Shown here: piece after piece, positions 1 to 8,453 of the stretch
Layout of the letters: every line of letters starts with the position of its first letter
How positions within the stretch are numbered: the first letter of the stretch is position 1
Assembly (NCBI RefSeq): GCF_003789055.1
Contig: NZ_ML119087.1
Coordinates: 62,001-126,000, forward strand
Source: Histidinibacterium lentulum
GTDB taxonomy: Bacteria > Pseudomonadota > Alphaproteobacteria > Rhodobacterales > Rhodobacteraceae
DNA length: 64,000 bases
Direction: 5' to 3'
Notes under the pieces: generated by a model
Database searches by the model: none
The model's input: the letters and a program-made list of their open reading frames with translations, nothing else
What the model was told of the DNA's origin: nothing
Made by a program: the position numbers and the translations under genes

Positions 1-134
1 CATCGGATGCGGATGTGGCGGCGGCAGCGCAGGCGCAGATGGGCCGGGGCGGGATGGCGCCGCCCGGCGGCTTTCCGGGCCTCGGCGGCGGCGGCCTGCC
101 GCCCGGCCTCTCGGGTTTCGGCAAGAAGAAGTGA
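1..134 (+). CDS. ffh: Signal recognition particle protein Ffh, C-terminal end only
   Basis: Only the last 43 codons and the stop (TGA at 132-134) lie in the window. Read in the frame that ends there, the tail is Gly/Pro/Met rich (GGFPGLGGGGLPPGLSGFG followed by three lysines). This is the typical flexible end of the methionine-rich M domain of Ffh, the GTPase that binds SRP RNA and signal peptides at the ribosome. Position supports the call: in Rhodobacterales ffh stands upstream of chorismate mutase and rpsP, as here. The stop overlaps the GTG start of the next gene. No catalytic (NG) domain is visible, so the assignment rests on the tail composition and the neighbourhood. Confidence 0.85.
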   Translation, partial: SDADVAAAAQAQMGRGGMAPPGGFPGLGGGGLPPGLSGFGKKK

Positions 135-697
135 CCGCCGCGATGCGACTTCCCTCCGGGTTCCCCGGACAGCGCTTCATGGATGACGGCGCGGGCGGGC
201 GGCTGCCTCCCGAAACGCCGCGCCTGCGCCTCGTGCTGCCTGCCCCCGAACACCGGGCGGCGCACGAGGCCTTTTGCGCAAGCCCGCGCTCCAACGTCGC
301 CATGGCGGAGCAGGCGACCGATCATTTCGACGCCCTGCTGAACCATCATGACCTCCTGGGATACGGGCCCTTCGTCGCCGTTACCCGCGAGGGCAACGAG
401 GCGATCGGCGTCTTCGGTCCTTGGAACCTCGACAGCCAGCCCGATCCGGAACTGGTTTTCCTTTTGTGGAACGCGTCCCACGAAGGCCGGGGACTGGCCT
501 TCGAGGCCAGCGTTTCGACGCGGAGTTTCGCACACTGGGTTCTCGGCTGGCGGACGGCGGTGTCGTATGTCTCCGACGGCAACCACCGCGCGACCGGTCT
601 CGCCATGCGACTGGGCGCGCTCCGCGACGGCACCTGGCGGACGCCCGCGGGCACGATCCTGCAGGTCTGGCGCCATCCCGACCCGGAGGCCGCATGA
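131..697 (+). CDS. GNAT-family N-acetyltransferase (first of three in tandem)
   Basis: A 188-residue protein of the GNAT/RimJ-like acetyltransferase type, which moves an acetyl group from acetyl-CoA to an amine. The fold signature is visible as a TPRLRLVLPAP entry strand (about residues 29-39), a central FGPW...ELVFLLW strand pair, EGRGLAFEA as the acetyl-CoA pyrophosphate loop (around 118-127), and a late SDGNHRATGLAMRLGA helix. The GTG start at 131 overlaps the ffh stop; an ATG at 143 is an alternative. It ends with an ATGA overlap into the next acetyltransferase, so the genes are probably translationally coupled. The substrate is unknown. Compared with the two following paralogues its entry strand is degenerate (RLRLVLP rather than ETERLILR). 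Confidence 0.85.
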   Translation: MTAAMRLPSGFPGQRFMDDGAGGRLPPETPRLRLVLPAPEHRAAHEAFCASPRSNVAMAEQATDHFDALLNHHDLLGYGPFVAVTREGNEAIGVFGPWNLDSQPDPELVFLLWNASHEGRGLAFEASVSTRSFAHWVLGWRTAVSYVSDGNHRATGLAMRLGALRDGTWRTPAGTILQVWRHPDPEAA

Positions 698-1239
698 CCT
701 CCGACGTGGCCGCCCCTTCCGCCGAGCGTCTCGAGACCGAGCGGCTGATCCTTCGCCGTCCCGCGCCGAAGGACTGGGAGGCGGCGCGCGCCTTCTTCAC
801 GTCGGACCGGTCCGCCGGTGTGGGCGGGCCCCATGACGAGGGACGGGCCTGGCGAGTCTTCGCCTCCGAACTCGGTCACTGGGAGATCCGCGGCTACGGC
901 ATGTGGGCCGTCACCCTGCGCGGCGGCGACGACACCTGCGTCGCGCTGATCGGGCCGTGGCATCCCGCCGACTGGCCCGAGACGGAGATCGGCTGGATGG
1001 TCTGGGATCCCGGGATGGAGGGCACCGGTGTCGCCACCGAGGCCGCCCGCGCCGCCATCTCTCATGCCTGGAACGTGCTCGGGTGGGCCACGGTGGTCAG
1101 CTATGTGGGCGAAGGCAACGAAAGGTCCGCGCGGCTCGCGGAGAAGCTGGGCGCCGTCCTCGACCCCGACGCGCCCCAGCCCAAGGCCGGGTCGCGCTGC
1201 CGTGTCTACCGTCATCCTGTGCCCGGATCGCGGCCATGA
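694..1239 (+). CDS. GNAT-family N-acetyltransferase (second of three in tandem)
   Basis: A 181-residue GNAT-family acetyltransferase. It shows the usual RimJ/RimL-type opening LETERLILRRPAPKDWEA (around residues 12-29), a strand and loop ALIGPWHP...ETEIGWMVWDPGMEGTGVATEAARA for acetyl-CoA binding, and the SYVGEGNERSARLAEKLGA helix near the C-terminus. The ATG at 694 overlaps the previous stop (ATGA) and its own stop overlaps the next ATG (1236) in the same way, so the three genes form one translational unit. The closest relative visible in the window is the third copy. Acceptor substrate unknown; ribosomal-protein acetylation is only a family-based possibility suggested by the rpsP cluster downstream. 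Confidence 0.88.
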   Translation: MTSDVAAPSAERLETERLILRRPAPKDWEAARAFFTSDRSAGVGGPHDEGRAWRVFASELGHWEIRGYGMWAVTLRGGDDTCVALIGPWHPADWPETEIGWMVWDPGMEGTGVATEAARAAISHAWNVLGWATVVSYVGEGNERSARLAEKLGAVLDPDAPQPKAGSRCRVYRHPVPGSRP

Positions 1240-1808
1240 CCCGCCCCTGGCTGACCCCGCCGCGCGGCCCCGCGGCCGAGCGCGCCGCCGGTATCGTGGA
1301 GGCAATCCCGGTCCTGGAGACCGAGCGCCTGATCCTGCGTGCGCCGCGGCTTGACGACTGGCCCGGGCTGGAGCCGATCTGGACCTCCGACCGCGCCCGC
1401 CACATCGGCGGGCCGATGTCCCCCGAGGAGGCCTGGCTCGATTTCAATCAGCTTGTGGCCTCGTGGCTCCTGCGCGGCTTCGGCGCCTTCGTCCTCGAAG
1501 AGAGGGACACCGGCCGGGCGCTCGGTATCGCGACGCTGGATCACGAATGGGGCGACCCCGAACCGGAATTGGGCTGGCTGCTCGTCGAAGAGGCCGAGGG
1601 GCGCGGTCTCGCCCGCGAGGCCGGTCGGGCCCTCATCCGCCATGCGCGCGAGCTGATCGGAGATGGCAGCTTTGTCGCCTACATGGACCGCGCCCATGCC
1701 CGCTCCATACGCGTCGCGGAGGCGCTGGGCGGCGTGGCGGACAGCGACCCGCACCCCCTCGATCCCCGGGTGGTCGTCTACCGCTTTCCGGAGGAGTCCG
1801 AGGAATGA
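1236..1808 (+). CDS. GNAT-family N-acetyltransferase (third of three in tandem)
   Basis: A 190-residue GNAT acetyltransferase beginning MTRPWLTPPRG. After about 26 extra N-terminal residues it has the same plan as the preceding gene: LETERLILRAPRLDDWPGLE, then ELGWLLVEEAEGRGLAREAGRALI as the acetyl-CoA loop region, then SFVAYMDRAHARSIRVAEALGG. The start is the ATG that overlaps the upstream TGA. The stop overlaps the chorismate mutase start. The tandem arrangement of three diverged copies suggests old duplication. Substrate not predictable from sequence. Confidence 0.88.
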   Translation: MTRPWLTPPRGPAAERAAGIVEAIPVLETERLILRAPRLDDWPGLEPIWTSDRARHIGGPMSPEEAWLDFNQLVASWLLRGFGAFVLEERDTGRALGIATLDHEWGDPEPELGWLLVEEAEGRGLAREAGRALIRHARELIGDGSFVAYMDRAHARSIRVAEALGGVADSDPHPLDPRVVVYRFPEESEE

Positions 1809-2137
1809 GCATGCTGGACCGCCAGGCAGGAGAGACCCCCGTGACCGACGCCATCACCAAGGCCGCCGACCTGCTGCGCGAGCACCGCGAGTCGATCGAC
1901 AGGCTCGACGCGATCCTCGTCTACACGCTGGGCGAGCGGTTCAAGCATACCCAGGCCGTGGGCCGGCTGAAGGCCCTCCACGACCTGCCCCCCGCCGATC
2001 CGGTCCGCGAAGAGGCCCAGATCGCGCGGCTCACCGACCTTGCGCGCCGGGCCGATCTCGACCCGGATTTCGCCAAGAAATTCCTGGCCTTCATCATCCA
2101 GGAAGTCATCAAGCACCACGAACAGTTCAAGGAATGA
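1805..2137 (+). CDS. Chorismate mutase, AroQ type
   Basis: A 110-residue all-helical protein of the AroQ chorismate mutase fold, which converts chorismate to prephenate for Phe/Tyr synthesis. The signature is L-R[13 protein letters not shown] (about residues 24-38), followed by [14 protein letters not shown], where the Arg and Lys residues line the active site. [16 protein letters not shown] closes the third helix. The ATG at 1805 overlaps the acetyltransferase stop and follows a GGAG-like site; ATG 1811 and GTG 1841 are possible later starts. A chorismate mutase between ffh and rpsP is the usual Rhodobacterales order. Confidence 0.9.
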   Translation: MSMLDRQAGETPVTDAITKAADLLREHRESIDRLDAILVYTLGERFKHTQAVGRLKALHDLPPADPVREEAQIARLTDLARRADLDPDFAKKFLAFIIQEVIKHHEQFKE

Positions 2138-2183
2138 CGGCTGCCCCGCATCCGTCCCTAGCCATATCCAAGGAGAAACCGAC

Positions 2184-2558
2184 ATGGCCATGAAACTTCG
2201 CCTCGCCCGCGGCGGCTCGAAAAAGCGCCCCTATTACTCCATCGTCGCGGCAGACAGCCGGATGCCGCGCGACGGCCGCTTCATCGAGAAGCTGGGCACC
2301 TACAACCCGCTCCTCGCCAAGGACAGCGAGGACCGCATCCGCATGGACGTCGAGCGGGTCAAGTACTGGCTGGGCCAGGGCGCGCAGCCGACCGACCGCG
2401 TCAGCCGCTTCCTCGAGGCCGCGGGCGTCGTCGAGAAGAAGACGCGCAACAACCCCAAGAAGGCCCAGCCCGGCAAGGCCGCGCAGGAACGCGCCGCCGC
2501 CCGTGCCGAGAAGGCCGCCGCCGCCCAGAGCGCCGGTGAAGACGCCGCAGCCGAGTAA
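2184..2558 (+). CDS. rpsP: 30S ribosomal protein S16
   Basis: A 124-residue S16, which binds 16S rRNA in the body of the small subunit. The conserved start [21 protein letters not shown] and the following [19 protein letters not shown] are textbook S16. After the core (to about residue 85) there is an Ala/Lys-rich extension typical of alphaproteobacteria. The ATG is preceded by AAGGAG at about 2170. First gene of the rpsP-rimM-trmD-rplS cluster. Confidence 0.98.
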   Translation: MAMKLRLARGGSKKRPYYSIVAADSRMPRDGRFIEKLGTYNPLLAKDSEDRIRMDVERVKYWLGQGAQPTDRVSRFLEAAGVVEKKTRNNPKKAQPGKAAQERAAARAEKAAAAQSAGEDAAAE

Positions 2559-2579
2559 GGCGGACAGGGGTCCTTCGCC

Positions 2580-3122
2580 GTGACCGGCGGACCGGACAGC
2601 AAGCCCCCGCAGCGCGTCGTCGTCGGCGCGCTGGCGGGTGCTTTCGGCGTGCGCGGCGAGGTGCGGCTGAAGAGCTTCTGCGCCGAGCCGGAGTCCATCG
2701 TCGCCTATGCCCCGCTCTTTTCGGCGGACGGTCGGCGCTTTGCCGAGATCGTGCTGACCGGACAGGCGAAGGGCGCCTTCACCGCGCGGGTGGACGGCAT
2801 CGTCACCCGGGAACAAGCCGATGTGCTGCGCGGCACGGAGCTTTACGCCGATCGCGACCGGCTGCCCGAGGTCGCGGAAGACGAGTATTACCATGCCGAT
2901 CTCATCGGCCTCCCGGTGCACGACACCGGCGGCGCGCTGATTGGCCGGGTCCGCGCGGTCCATGACCACGGGGCGGGCGATCTGCTGGAGATCGAGGGGC
3001 CGGGTCTCGGCACCGGACTGCTTCTGCCCTTCACCCGTCAGGTCGTGCCTACGGTGGACCTCGCCGCGGGCCGCATCGTCGCGGACCCGCCGCCCGGTCT
3101 CCTGCCGGAGACCGAGGGCTGA
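2580..3122 (+). CDS. rimM: Ribosome maturation factor RimM
   Basis: A 180-residue RimM, the 30S assembly factor that works with S19 on the 3' domain of 16S rRNA. The N-terminal RimM domain begins [22 protein letters not shown] (about residues 12-33). The PRC-barrel part follows with [16 protein letters not shown] (around 100-115) and [28 protein letters not shown] at the end. GTG start at 2580, 21 bases after rpsP. Its position next to rpsP and just before trmD is conserved across bacteria. Confidence 0.97.
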   Translation: MTGGPDSKPPQRVVVGALAGAFGVRGEVRLKSFCAEPESIVAYAPLFSADGRRFAEIVLTGQAKGAFTARVDGIVTREQADVLRGTELYADRDRLPEVAEDEYYHADLIGLPVHDTGGALIGRVRAVHDHGAGDLLEIEGPGLGTGLLLPFTRQVVPTVDLAAGRIVADPPPGLLPETEG

Positions 3123-3127
3123 GACCC

Positions 3128-3925
3128 GTGGGGCGGCGCATTCTGCTTCATCCCGGGTTCCACAAGACCGGCACGTCGAGCGCCCAGCATTTCCTCTGGC
3201 ACAACCGCGAGCGCCTCGCGCCGGTGGCGCGGCTCTACCTGTTGCGCCATTTGCGTTTGGTGGCCGATGCCGCCATGCGCTACGCGCGGAAACGACAGGT
3301 CGCGGACCTCGTGGCGGCAGCCGGATCCCTGACCGAGGTGCTGGCCGATGCGCCAGGCGACCGGCACCTCGTCCTCAGCTGCGAAGGTCTGTCGGGCCAC
3401 ATTCCCGGATGGCCCGACGTGGCGGATTACGGCGCCGCGGCCGAGATCCTGCCGGTCCTTGTCCAGGTGCTGCGGGAAAGTCTGTCGGGTCACGAGTGTC
3501 ATGTGGTGCTGACGACGCGCGCGCCCGAGGCCTGGCTCTCCAGCGCCTGGCGTCACCTCCTGATCGGCACCCGCCTGCGGGAGGACTGGCCGGTCTTCGC
3601 CCGCCGCTACCACCGCGCCGCGGACCTCGACGGCGCGGCCCGGCGGATCGCCTCTGCTCTTGCCCCGCTGCCGGTGACCTGCCTGCCGCTCGAGCGGGCT
3701 CGGGAGCATCCGCTGGGTCCCGGCGGCGCGCTCCTCGAACTGGCGGGCCTCTCCTCCGAGGGTCTCCTCCCCGTCGGTCACGGCAATCGCGGACCGGATG
3801 CCGATCTCGCCCGCGAGCTTCTGGCACTGAACCGGTCCGGGCTGACCACGGAGGACCTGAAGGCCCGGAAGCAGGCGCTGTGCGCCTCACGAGGCGTGGG
3901 CGGGTGGGTGCGGGGGAACGGCTGA
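3128..3925 (+). CDS. Sulfotransferase-like P-loop protein
   Basis: A 265-residue protein with the N-terminal motif [19 protein letters not shown] (about residues 5-23). This resembles the 5'-phosphosulfate-binding loop of PAPS-dependent sulfotransferases. A later [20 protein letters not shown] (about 137-156) matches the usual Arg/Ser region contacting the 3'-phosphate. GTG start 5 bases after the rimM stop, so it is cotranscribed with ribosome genes, but no functional link is evident. Substrate unknown; it could be a sulfotransferase-fold protein without activity. It is an accessory insertion within the rimM-trmD pair. Confidence 0.6.
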   Translation: MGRRILLHPGFHKTGTSSAQHFLWHNRERLAPVARLYLLRHLRLVADAAMRYARKRQVADLVAAAGSLTEVLADAPGDRHLVLSCEGLSGHIPGWPDVADYGAAAEILPVLVQVLRESLSGHECHVVLTTRAPEAWLSSAWRHLLIGTRLREDWPVFARRYHRAADLDGAARRIASALAPLPVTCLPLERAREHPLGPGGALLELAGLSSEGLLPVGHGNRGPDADLARELLALNRSGLTTEDLKARKQALCASRGVGGWVRGNG

Positions 3926-3973
3926 AGCCGCGCGGGCGTTGTTCGTTCATATCCCCACGGAAAGGTCCCGCCG

Positions 3974-4135
3974 ATGCTCGAACTCATTCTCATCCTGCTC
4001 GCCGTCGCCGCCATCGCCGCCGTGCTCGGCTTCGGACGTCTCGCCGGGGTCGCGCTGACTGGGGCCAAGGTGCTGATCGTCATCGTACTGGTCCTGTTCC
4101 TCCTCGTCCTCTTCGGGCTCATCGCGATCGCCTGA
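3974..4135 (+). CDS. DUF1328-like small membrane protein
   Basis: A 53-residue, almost wholly hydrophobic protein with two predicted membrane helices (about residues 2-20 and 31-52) separated by [14 protein letters not shown]. This layout and the GF..LAG.A...AK linker match the short DUF1328/UPF0391 membrane proteins common in proteobacteria. The function of the family is unknown. The ATG at 3974 follows AAAGG. It lies between the sulfotransferase-like gene and trmD on the same strand. Confidence 0.7.
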   Translation: MLELILILLAVAAIAAVLGFGRLAGVALTGAKVLIVIVLVLFLLVLFGLIAIA

Positions 4136-4182
4136 CCGAGCGCGGGCATTTATCTCGGCCCCGCGCTCGGCTATCAGGCGCC

Positions 4183-4980
4183 ATGTCCGACGCCGCGAGA
4201 TCCCACGGGCGCAAGTCCATCTCCGCCACCCTCGCCCCTCGCGAGCTGATGACGGATCGCCCTCTGCTGGCGCGGGCCTGGACCGCGCAGGTGATCACGC
4301 TCCTGCCCGAGGCCTTTCCCGGCCTCCTGGGCGAGAGCCTGACCGGCAAGGCGCTGAAGGACGGGCTCTGGCAGATCGACGCCATCGACCTGCGTCGCTT
4401 CGGCATCGGCCGGCACCGCAATGTCGACGATACGCCCGCGGGCGGCGGAGCGGGCATGGTGCTGCGGCCGGACGTGGTGGGCGCGGCGATTGACGAGGCC
4501 CGCAGGCGGCGCGGGGAACTGCCGCTGGTCTATCTTTCGCCGCGAGGCGCGCGGTTCGACCAGGGCATCGCCCGGCGTCTCGCCGCGGCGCCGGGTGTTA
4601 CGCTGCTCTGCGGTCGGTTCGAAGGCGTCGATCAGCGCGTGCTCGACCACTACGGGATCGAGGAGCTGAGCCTAGGCGATTTCGTCCTGACGGGCGGCGA
4701 ACTTGCCGCCCAGGCGGTGATCGACGCCTGCGTCCGGCTGCGGCCCGGCGTCCTCGGCAACGCCGCCTCCACGGAGGAAGAAAGCTTCTCGGCGGGCCTG
4801 CTGGAGCATCCCCAGTACACCCGGCCCGCCGAGTGGCAGGGACGGCCGATTCCCGATGTGCTGATGTCCGGCCATCATGCGCGGATCGCGGACTGGCGCC
4901 GGGAGGAGGCCGAGGCCGTCACCCGGGCGCGCCGACCCGACCTCTGGGCCGCCTACCGGGCGCGCGCCCTTCGGGAATAG
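4183..4980 (+). CDS. trmD: tRNA (guanine-N1)-methyltransferase TrmD
   Basis: A 265-residue TrmD, the SPOUT-class enzyme that methylates G37 of tRNAs using S-adenosylmethionine to prevent frameshifting. Recognisable parts are [15 protein letters not shown] near the start (after a 34-residue extension), [35 protein letters not shown], and the trefoil-knot region [17 protein letters not shown]...[10 protein letters not shown]. The C-terminal part ends with [10 protein letters not shown] and [10 protein letters not shown]-like sequence (here [13 protein letters not shown]). ATG 4183 is chosen; a later ATG at 4249 would remove most of the N-terminal extension. Confidence 0.97.
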   Translation: MSDAARSHGRKSISATLAPRELMTDRPLLARAWTAQVITLLPEAFPGLLGESLTGKALKDGLWQIDAIDLRRFGIGRHRNVDDTPAGGGAGMVLRPDVVGAAIDEARRRRGELPLVYLSPRGARFDQGIARRLAAAPGVTLLCGRFEGVDQRVLDHYGIEELSLGDFVLTGGELAAQAVIDACVRLRPGVLGNAASTEEESFSAGLLEHPQYTRPAEWQGRPIPDVLMSGHHARIADWRREEAEAVTRARRPDLWAAYRARALRE

Positions 4981-4986
4981 ACCCCA

Positions 4987-5047
4987 GCCCCCTCCTCGTC
5001 TGGCCGGAAATACTCCGGGGAGGTCCGGAGGGGCCGCGCCCCTCCGG
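4987..5047 (+). repeat. Dispersed palindromic element, copy 1 (after trmD)
   Basis: This is a roughly 60-bp element starting 6 bases after the trmD stop. It is nearly identical to the element at 25998-26058. It contains two nested hairpins: CCGGA-aatac-TCCGG and then a perfect 10-bp stem CCGGAGGGGC / GCCCCTCCGG with a 3-base loop. The same position directly behind a stop codon in both copies suggests a REP-like element that may act as a terminator or mRNA stabiliser. No T-run follows. Confidence 0.7.
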
Positions 5048-5359
5048 GGGTTCGCCGCGGGCGCAGGCCGCGGCGAACCCGGCGATGCCGCTTGATCCGC
5101 GGAGAGCTTTGAGGTAGCAGCCGCGCCAGACGGGACGGCGCCGCACCGCGGTGCCGTTTCGGGCCGTCCGACATGAGGGGCCGCTGAAACCGGAGACTTC
5201 GATCCGGCAAGGTTCCGTCCGGGCGCGACTGACGGCCAAGGAAAGGCCGGGCGATCTCCTGCGGGCCGGCGCTGCTGCCGGAACCCGGACGAAGACCGGA
5301 GCTCTCGACCGCCGGACATCTTCACGGGACAACCGTGAGCAGCATGAGGAGTTGGTCAG
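5048..5359 (+). other. Leader region of rplS without a recognisable gene
   Basis: The stretch between the palindromic element and rplS has no reading frame with convincing coding character. It ends with AGGAG about 10 bases before the rplS ATG, a good ribosome binding site. A promoter or an L19 leader structure may be here, but I cannot point to a specific motif. Confidence 0.4.
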
Positions 5360-5752
5360 ATGAACCTGATCGCTGAACTCGAGGCGGAACAGATCGCCTC
5401 CCTGGGGAAGAGCATCCCCGACTTCAAGGCGGGCGACACGATCCGCGTTGGCTACAAGGTGACGGAAGGGACCCGCAGCCGGGTCCAGAACTACGAGGGC
5501 GTCTGCATCAGCCGCAAGAACGGCTCGGGCATCGCGGGATCGTTCACCGTCCGCAAGATTTCCTTCGGCGAAGGCGTGGAGCGGGTGTTTCCCCTGCATT
5601 CGACGAACATCGCCGAGATCACCGTCGTGCGCCGCGGCAAGGTGCGGCGGGCGAAGCTCTACTACCTGCGCGCGCGGCGCGGGAAGTCGGCGCGGATCGC
5701 CGAGGTCGGCAACTACAAGCCCAAGGCCGATGCGGCCGGGGCCGAGGCCTGA
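5360..5752 (+). CDS. rplS: 50S ribosomal protein L19
   Basis: A 130-residue L19, located at the 30S-50S interface. Conserved blocks are [36 protein letters not shown] (about residues 22-57), [20 protein letters not shown] and [23 protein letters not shown]. The C-terminus is a short charged tail. ATG 5360 follows AGGAG. Closely followed (14 bases) by rpmE. Confidence 0.98.
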   Translation: MNLIAELEAEQIASLGKSIPDFKAGDTIRVGYKVTEGTRSRVQNYEGVCISRKNGSGIAGSFTVRKISFGEGVERVFPLHSTNIAEITVVRRGKVRRAKLYYLRARRGKSARIAEVGNYKPKADAAGAEA

Positions 5753-5766
5753 GAGGAGCGGAGGCG

Positions 5767-5988
5767 ATGAAAAAGGACATTCACCCCGACTATCACCTGA
5801 TCGACGTCAAGCTGACCAACGGCGACGTCATCCAGATGAAATCCACCTGGGGCAAGGAGGGCGACCAGCTCTCGCTCGATATCGACCCCTCGGTTCACCC
5901 CGCCTGGACCGGCGGCGGCACGCGGCTGATGGACACGGGCGGCCGGGTTTCCAAGTTCAAGAAGAAGTTCGAGGGTTTCGGCTTCTGA
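5767..5988 (+). CDS. rpmE: 50S ribosomal protein L31 (zinc-free type)
   Basis: A 73-residue L31 with the conserved start [20 protein letters not shown] and [25 protein letters not shown]. The four cysteines of the zinc-binding form are absent, as is usual for this alphaproteobacterial version, so it does not depend on zinc. ATG preceded by GAGGAG-like sequence. Last gene of the cluster and followed at once by an intrinsic terminator. Confidence 0.97.
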   Translation: MKKDIHPDYHLIDVKLTNGDVIQMKSTWGKEGDQLSLDIDPSVHPAWTGGGTRLMDTGGRVSKFKKKFEGFGF

Positions 5989-6016
5989 GATTACCGTCCC
6001 GAGGACGGACGACGGG

Positions 6017-6049
6017 ACGCCGCTCCGGGGGATCGGGGCGGCGTTTTTT
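6017..6049 (+). terminator. Rho-independent terminator after rpmE
   Basis: A 10-bp stem (ACGCCGCTCC paired with GGGGCGGCGT, one G-U pair) encloses an 8-base loop and is followed by six T residues. It starts 28 bases after the rpmE stop and closes the ribosomal cluster. Confidence 0.85.
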
Positions 6050-6246
6050 GCGGCGTTTCACGATGAAACGCCCTGTCAAGATTTTGATATAAAACGGAAA
6101 TCCTGGAAAAGCCGTCTTGGCTGCCGCACGAGGGCGTGGCCTTCGGGGCATTCTTCGGGGCCAGAGCGTCGCGCCGGGCTTCCGGGAGCCCGCGCCGCGC
6201 CATAGAGTGCCGCGGGCAGGAGCAGGGGCAGGGGCAGGCGGGCGGA

Positions 6247-7056
6247 ATGGCGCATATCATCGTCGTCGGCAACGAGAAGGGCGGCGCGGGCAAGTCGACC
6301 GTGTCGATGCATGTCGCCACCGCGCTGGCGCGGCTGGGGCACCGGGTCGGCACGCTGGACCTCGACCTGCGGCAGCAGAGCCTTGCGCGCTACATGGCCA
6401 ACCGCCGCGCCTTCCTCGAGGCGGAGGGGCTGGGCCTGCCCACCCCGCGCCATGTCGATCTGCCGGACGTCGATGCCGCCGGGCTCGAACCCGGGGAGAA
6501 CGCGAGCGATCACCGGCTCTCGGCGGCCGTCGCCGCCCTCGAGCCGGAGGTGGAGTTCGTCCTGATCGACTGTCCCGGCAGCCACACCCGCCTCGCGCAG
6601 GTGGCGCATTCTCTCGCGGACACGCTGATCACCCCGCTGAACGACAGTTTCGTGGATTTCGATCTTCTGGCGCGGATCGATGGCGATGGGGAGAAAATCC
6701 TCGGCCCCAGCGTCTATTCCGAGATGGTCTGGAGCGCCCGCCAGCTGCGGGCGCGGGCGGGCCTCGTCCCGATCGACTGGGTCGTGGTGCGCAATCGGCT
6801 GGGCGCGCAGGCCATGGTCAACAAGGCGAAGATGGAAAAGGCCCTCGAGACGCTCAGCCGGCGGATCGGGTTCCGCACGGCGCCGGGCTTTCATGAGAGG
6901 GTGATCTTCCGCGAGCTGTTCCCGCGCGGTCTGACCCTGCTCGACCTGCGCGACATCGGGGTGAAGTCGCTCAACATCTCCAACATCGCGGCCCGGCAGG
7001 AATTGCGGGAACTGATGAAGGCGCTGGCGCTTCCGGGTGTCACCGTCTCGATCTGA
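6247..7056 (+). CDS. mipZ: Division-plane positioning ATPase MipZ
   Basis: A 269-residue ParA/MinD-superfamily ATPase. MipZ forms a gradient from the ParB-bound poles and inhibits FtsZ assembly away from midcell. The deviant Walker A motif NEKGGAGKSTVSMH is at residues 9-22. The A' region LDLDLRQQSLARYMANR follows (about 37-53), which is characteristic of MipZ. DCPGSHTRLAQVAHSLADTLITPLNDSFVDFDLL is the Walker B/switch region. ATG 6247 is chosen because the homologous frame begins directly with MAHIIVVGNEKGG; an upstream in-frame start at 6136 would add unrelated sequence. Ends 24 bases before the stop of the convergent membrane-protein gene. Confidence 0.9.
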   Translation: MAHIIVVGNEKGGAGKSTVSMHVATALARLGHRVGTLDLDLRQQSLARYMANRRAFLEAEGLGLPTPRHVDLPDVDAAGLEPGENASDHRLSAAVAALEPEVEFVLIDCPGSHTRLAQVAHSLADTLITPLNDSFVDFDLLARIDGDGEKILGPSVYSEMVWSARQLRARAGLVPIDWVVVRNRLGAQAMVNKAKMEKALETLSRRIGFRTAPGFHERVIFRELFPRGLTLLDLRDIGVKSLNISNIAARQELRELMKALALPGVTVSI

Positions 7057-7080
7057 GGGCCAAGCGCGCCGTGTCCCGGA

Positions 7081-8241
7081 TCAGTGGAGGGAGCGGATCG
7101 CCGGACGGCGGCGTGTCTCCACCACGACCTTGACCACGAGGGAGGTCACGGCGATCCCGCCGAGCACCAGCACGAGGATCGCCCTGACGTCGCCCGCCAG
7201 CGCCGTCTGCCAGCGGTCCGCGGCCCAGGAGCCGAAGCTCATGTCAGGAAGGGCGGGGGTCTCGAAACCGAAGCGATCCAACAGGCCCGGGACGGCGAGA
7301 ACGGCCGCCATTGCGATGAATGTGAGTGCGAGGCCGAGCAGGATCGCGCGGGTGGGGGAGCGGCGGGAGTCGACCTCGGGAAGATCGTCGCCGGTGCCCG
7401 AGGTCACCACGAGGATCGGCTCGGCCGTGGATTGCGATGCGGTTGCGGCTGCCGTGGGGGAGACCCGGGCAGGGCGGACGGCCGCGGCGGGGCGCGCGGT
7501 CCTGCCGGCCGGGCTTTCCGGCGTCTTCGGGGCGGTTCCGGCTGCCTTGCGTTTGGCGGAGCGGGCCCCGGCCGCGCGGCGGCCGGCGCGACCCGTGGCC
7601 GCGAAGGTGAAGAGCGCCAGAACGACAAGACCGCCGGCGAGCCACGAGAACTGCCGTGATACCGTGGACCGGCCGTAATCGGGCGGCAGGATCGCGGCAC
7701 GACGGCCCTCCACGAAGGGGAAGATCACCGGCCCGGTCGCGGCGAAGCCGGCGAGGTTCTCCGCGGCGAGGGCGCCCTGCCATTGACCCGCCGGACGGAT
7801 CACGCCGTTCAGCGTCAGGAGCGGAAGCGACGAGGCCTCGGCTCCGGGGACGGAGCGGAGCATCTCGGGCGTCACGCGGTTCGGACCGGTCATCACGAAG
7901 ATCGCAAGGCCGGCGCTGTCGGACGTGTCCGCGCCGGCACGGAGCGGCACGGCGAGCGCGGTCGGACCGCCCTCCGACAGGGGGCCGATGTCGCGGGCCG
8001 CGTCGAGGTCGAGCGCCGCGGTCAGCCGCGCCTCGCCGATGGGGCTGACGTCCCGGCCGGGATCGAAGCGGCCGATGCTGACCGGCGCCGGCGGTCCGGC
8101 GAGGTAGATTTCCCCGAGAGCCGCCTGTCGCGCGTTGATCTGCATCTGGAGCAGGATCCCCGAGGCGAAGGCCGCCACGGCCATCAGGCCGAGGACAAGC
8201 GGGGCGAGGCGCGCGAGGGTCGAGCGGGCGACGGGAGCCAT
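7081..8241 (-). CDS. Membrane protein of unknown function, three predicted membrane helices
   Basis: A 386-residue protein that I do not recognise. An N-terminal helix (LVLGLMAVAAFASGILL) is followed by a domain of about 150 residues with GRFDPGRDVSPIGEARL and PLLTLNGVIRPAGQWQGALAAENLAGFAATGPVIFPFVEGRRAAI. A second helix (WLAGGLVVLALFTFAA) follows, then an Ala/Pro/Arg-rich linker of about 90 residues, a third helix (ILLGLALTFIAMAAVLAVPGLL) and a fourth hydrophobic stretch near the end (AILVLVLGGIAVTSLVVKVVV). The start at 8241 is preferred over 8256 because GGAG stands 9 bases upstream. Divergent from pta and convergent with mipZ. Confidence 0.7.
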   Translation of the reverse strand: MAPVARSTLARLAPLVLGLMAVAAFASGILLQMQINARQAALGEIYLAGPPAPVSIGRFDPGRDVSPIGEARLTAALDLDAARDIGPLSEGGPTALAVPLRAGADTSDSAGLAIFVMTGPNRVTPEMLRSVPGAEASSLPLLTLNGVIRPAGQWQGALAAENLAGFAATGPVIFPFVEGRRAAILPPDYGRSTVSRQFSWLAGGLVVLALFTFAATGRAGRRAAGARSAKRKAAGTAPKTPESPAGRTARPAAAVRPARVSPTAAATASQSTAEPILVVTSGTGDDLPEVDSRRSPTRAILLGLALTFIAMAAVLAVPGLLDRFGFETPALPDMSFGSWAADRWQTALAGDVRAILVLVLGGIAVTSLVVKVVVETRRRPAIRSLH

Positions 8242-8453
8242 GGTGAAAAACTCCATGCGAAGGTAACATCGTGGGATCTGTCAGCGCGATTTTTGTTCCG
8301 AGAATGCGGCAATGGATGGGCGGTCGCCGGACGTTTTGGCGTTAACGGTCGGGACCGCGCGTTACATTCCGCGTCCATGATCGCGCGGCTTGCACCCGGC
8401 GCCGGGAGACGGGATCACGGGGAACGAGGCAGGAGACCGGAGCGAGGACAGCC

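Noticed and set aside
2941-4182. Open frame running into trmD from 2941
   Set aside because: The part before 4183 overlaps rimM and the sulfotransferase-like gene in another frame; TrmD homology begins only after 4183.
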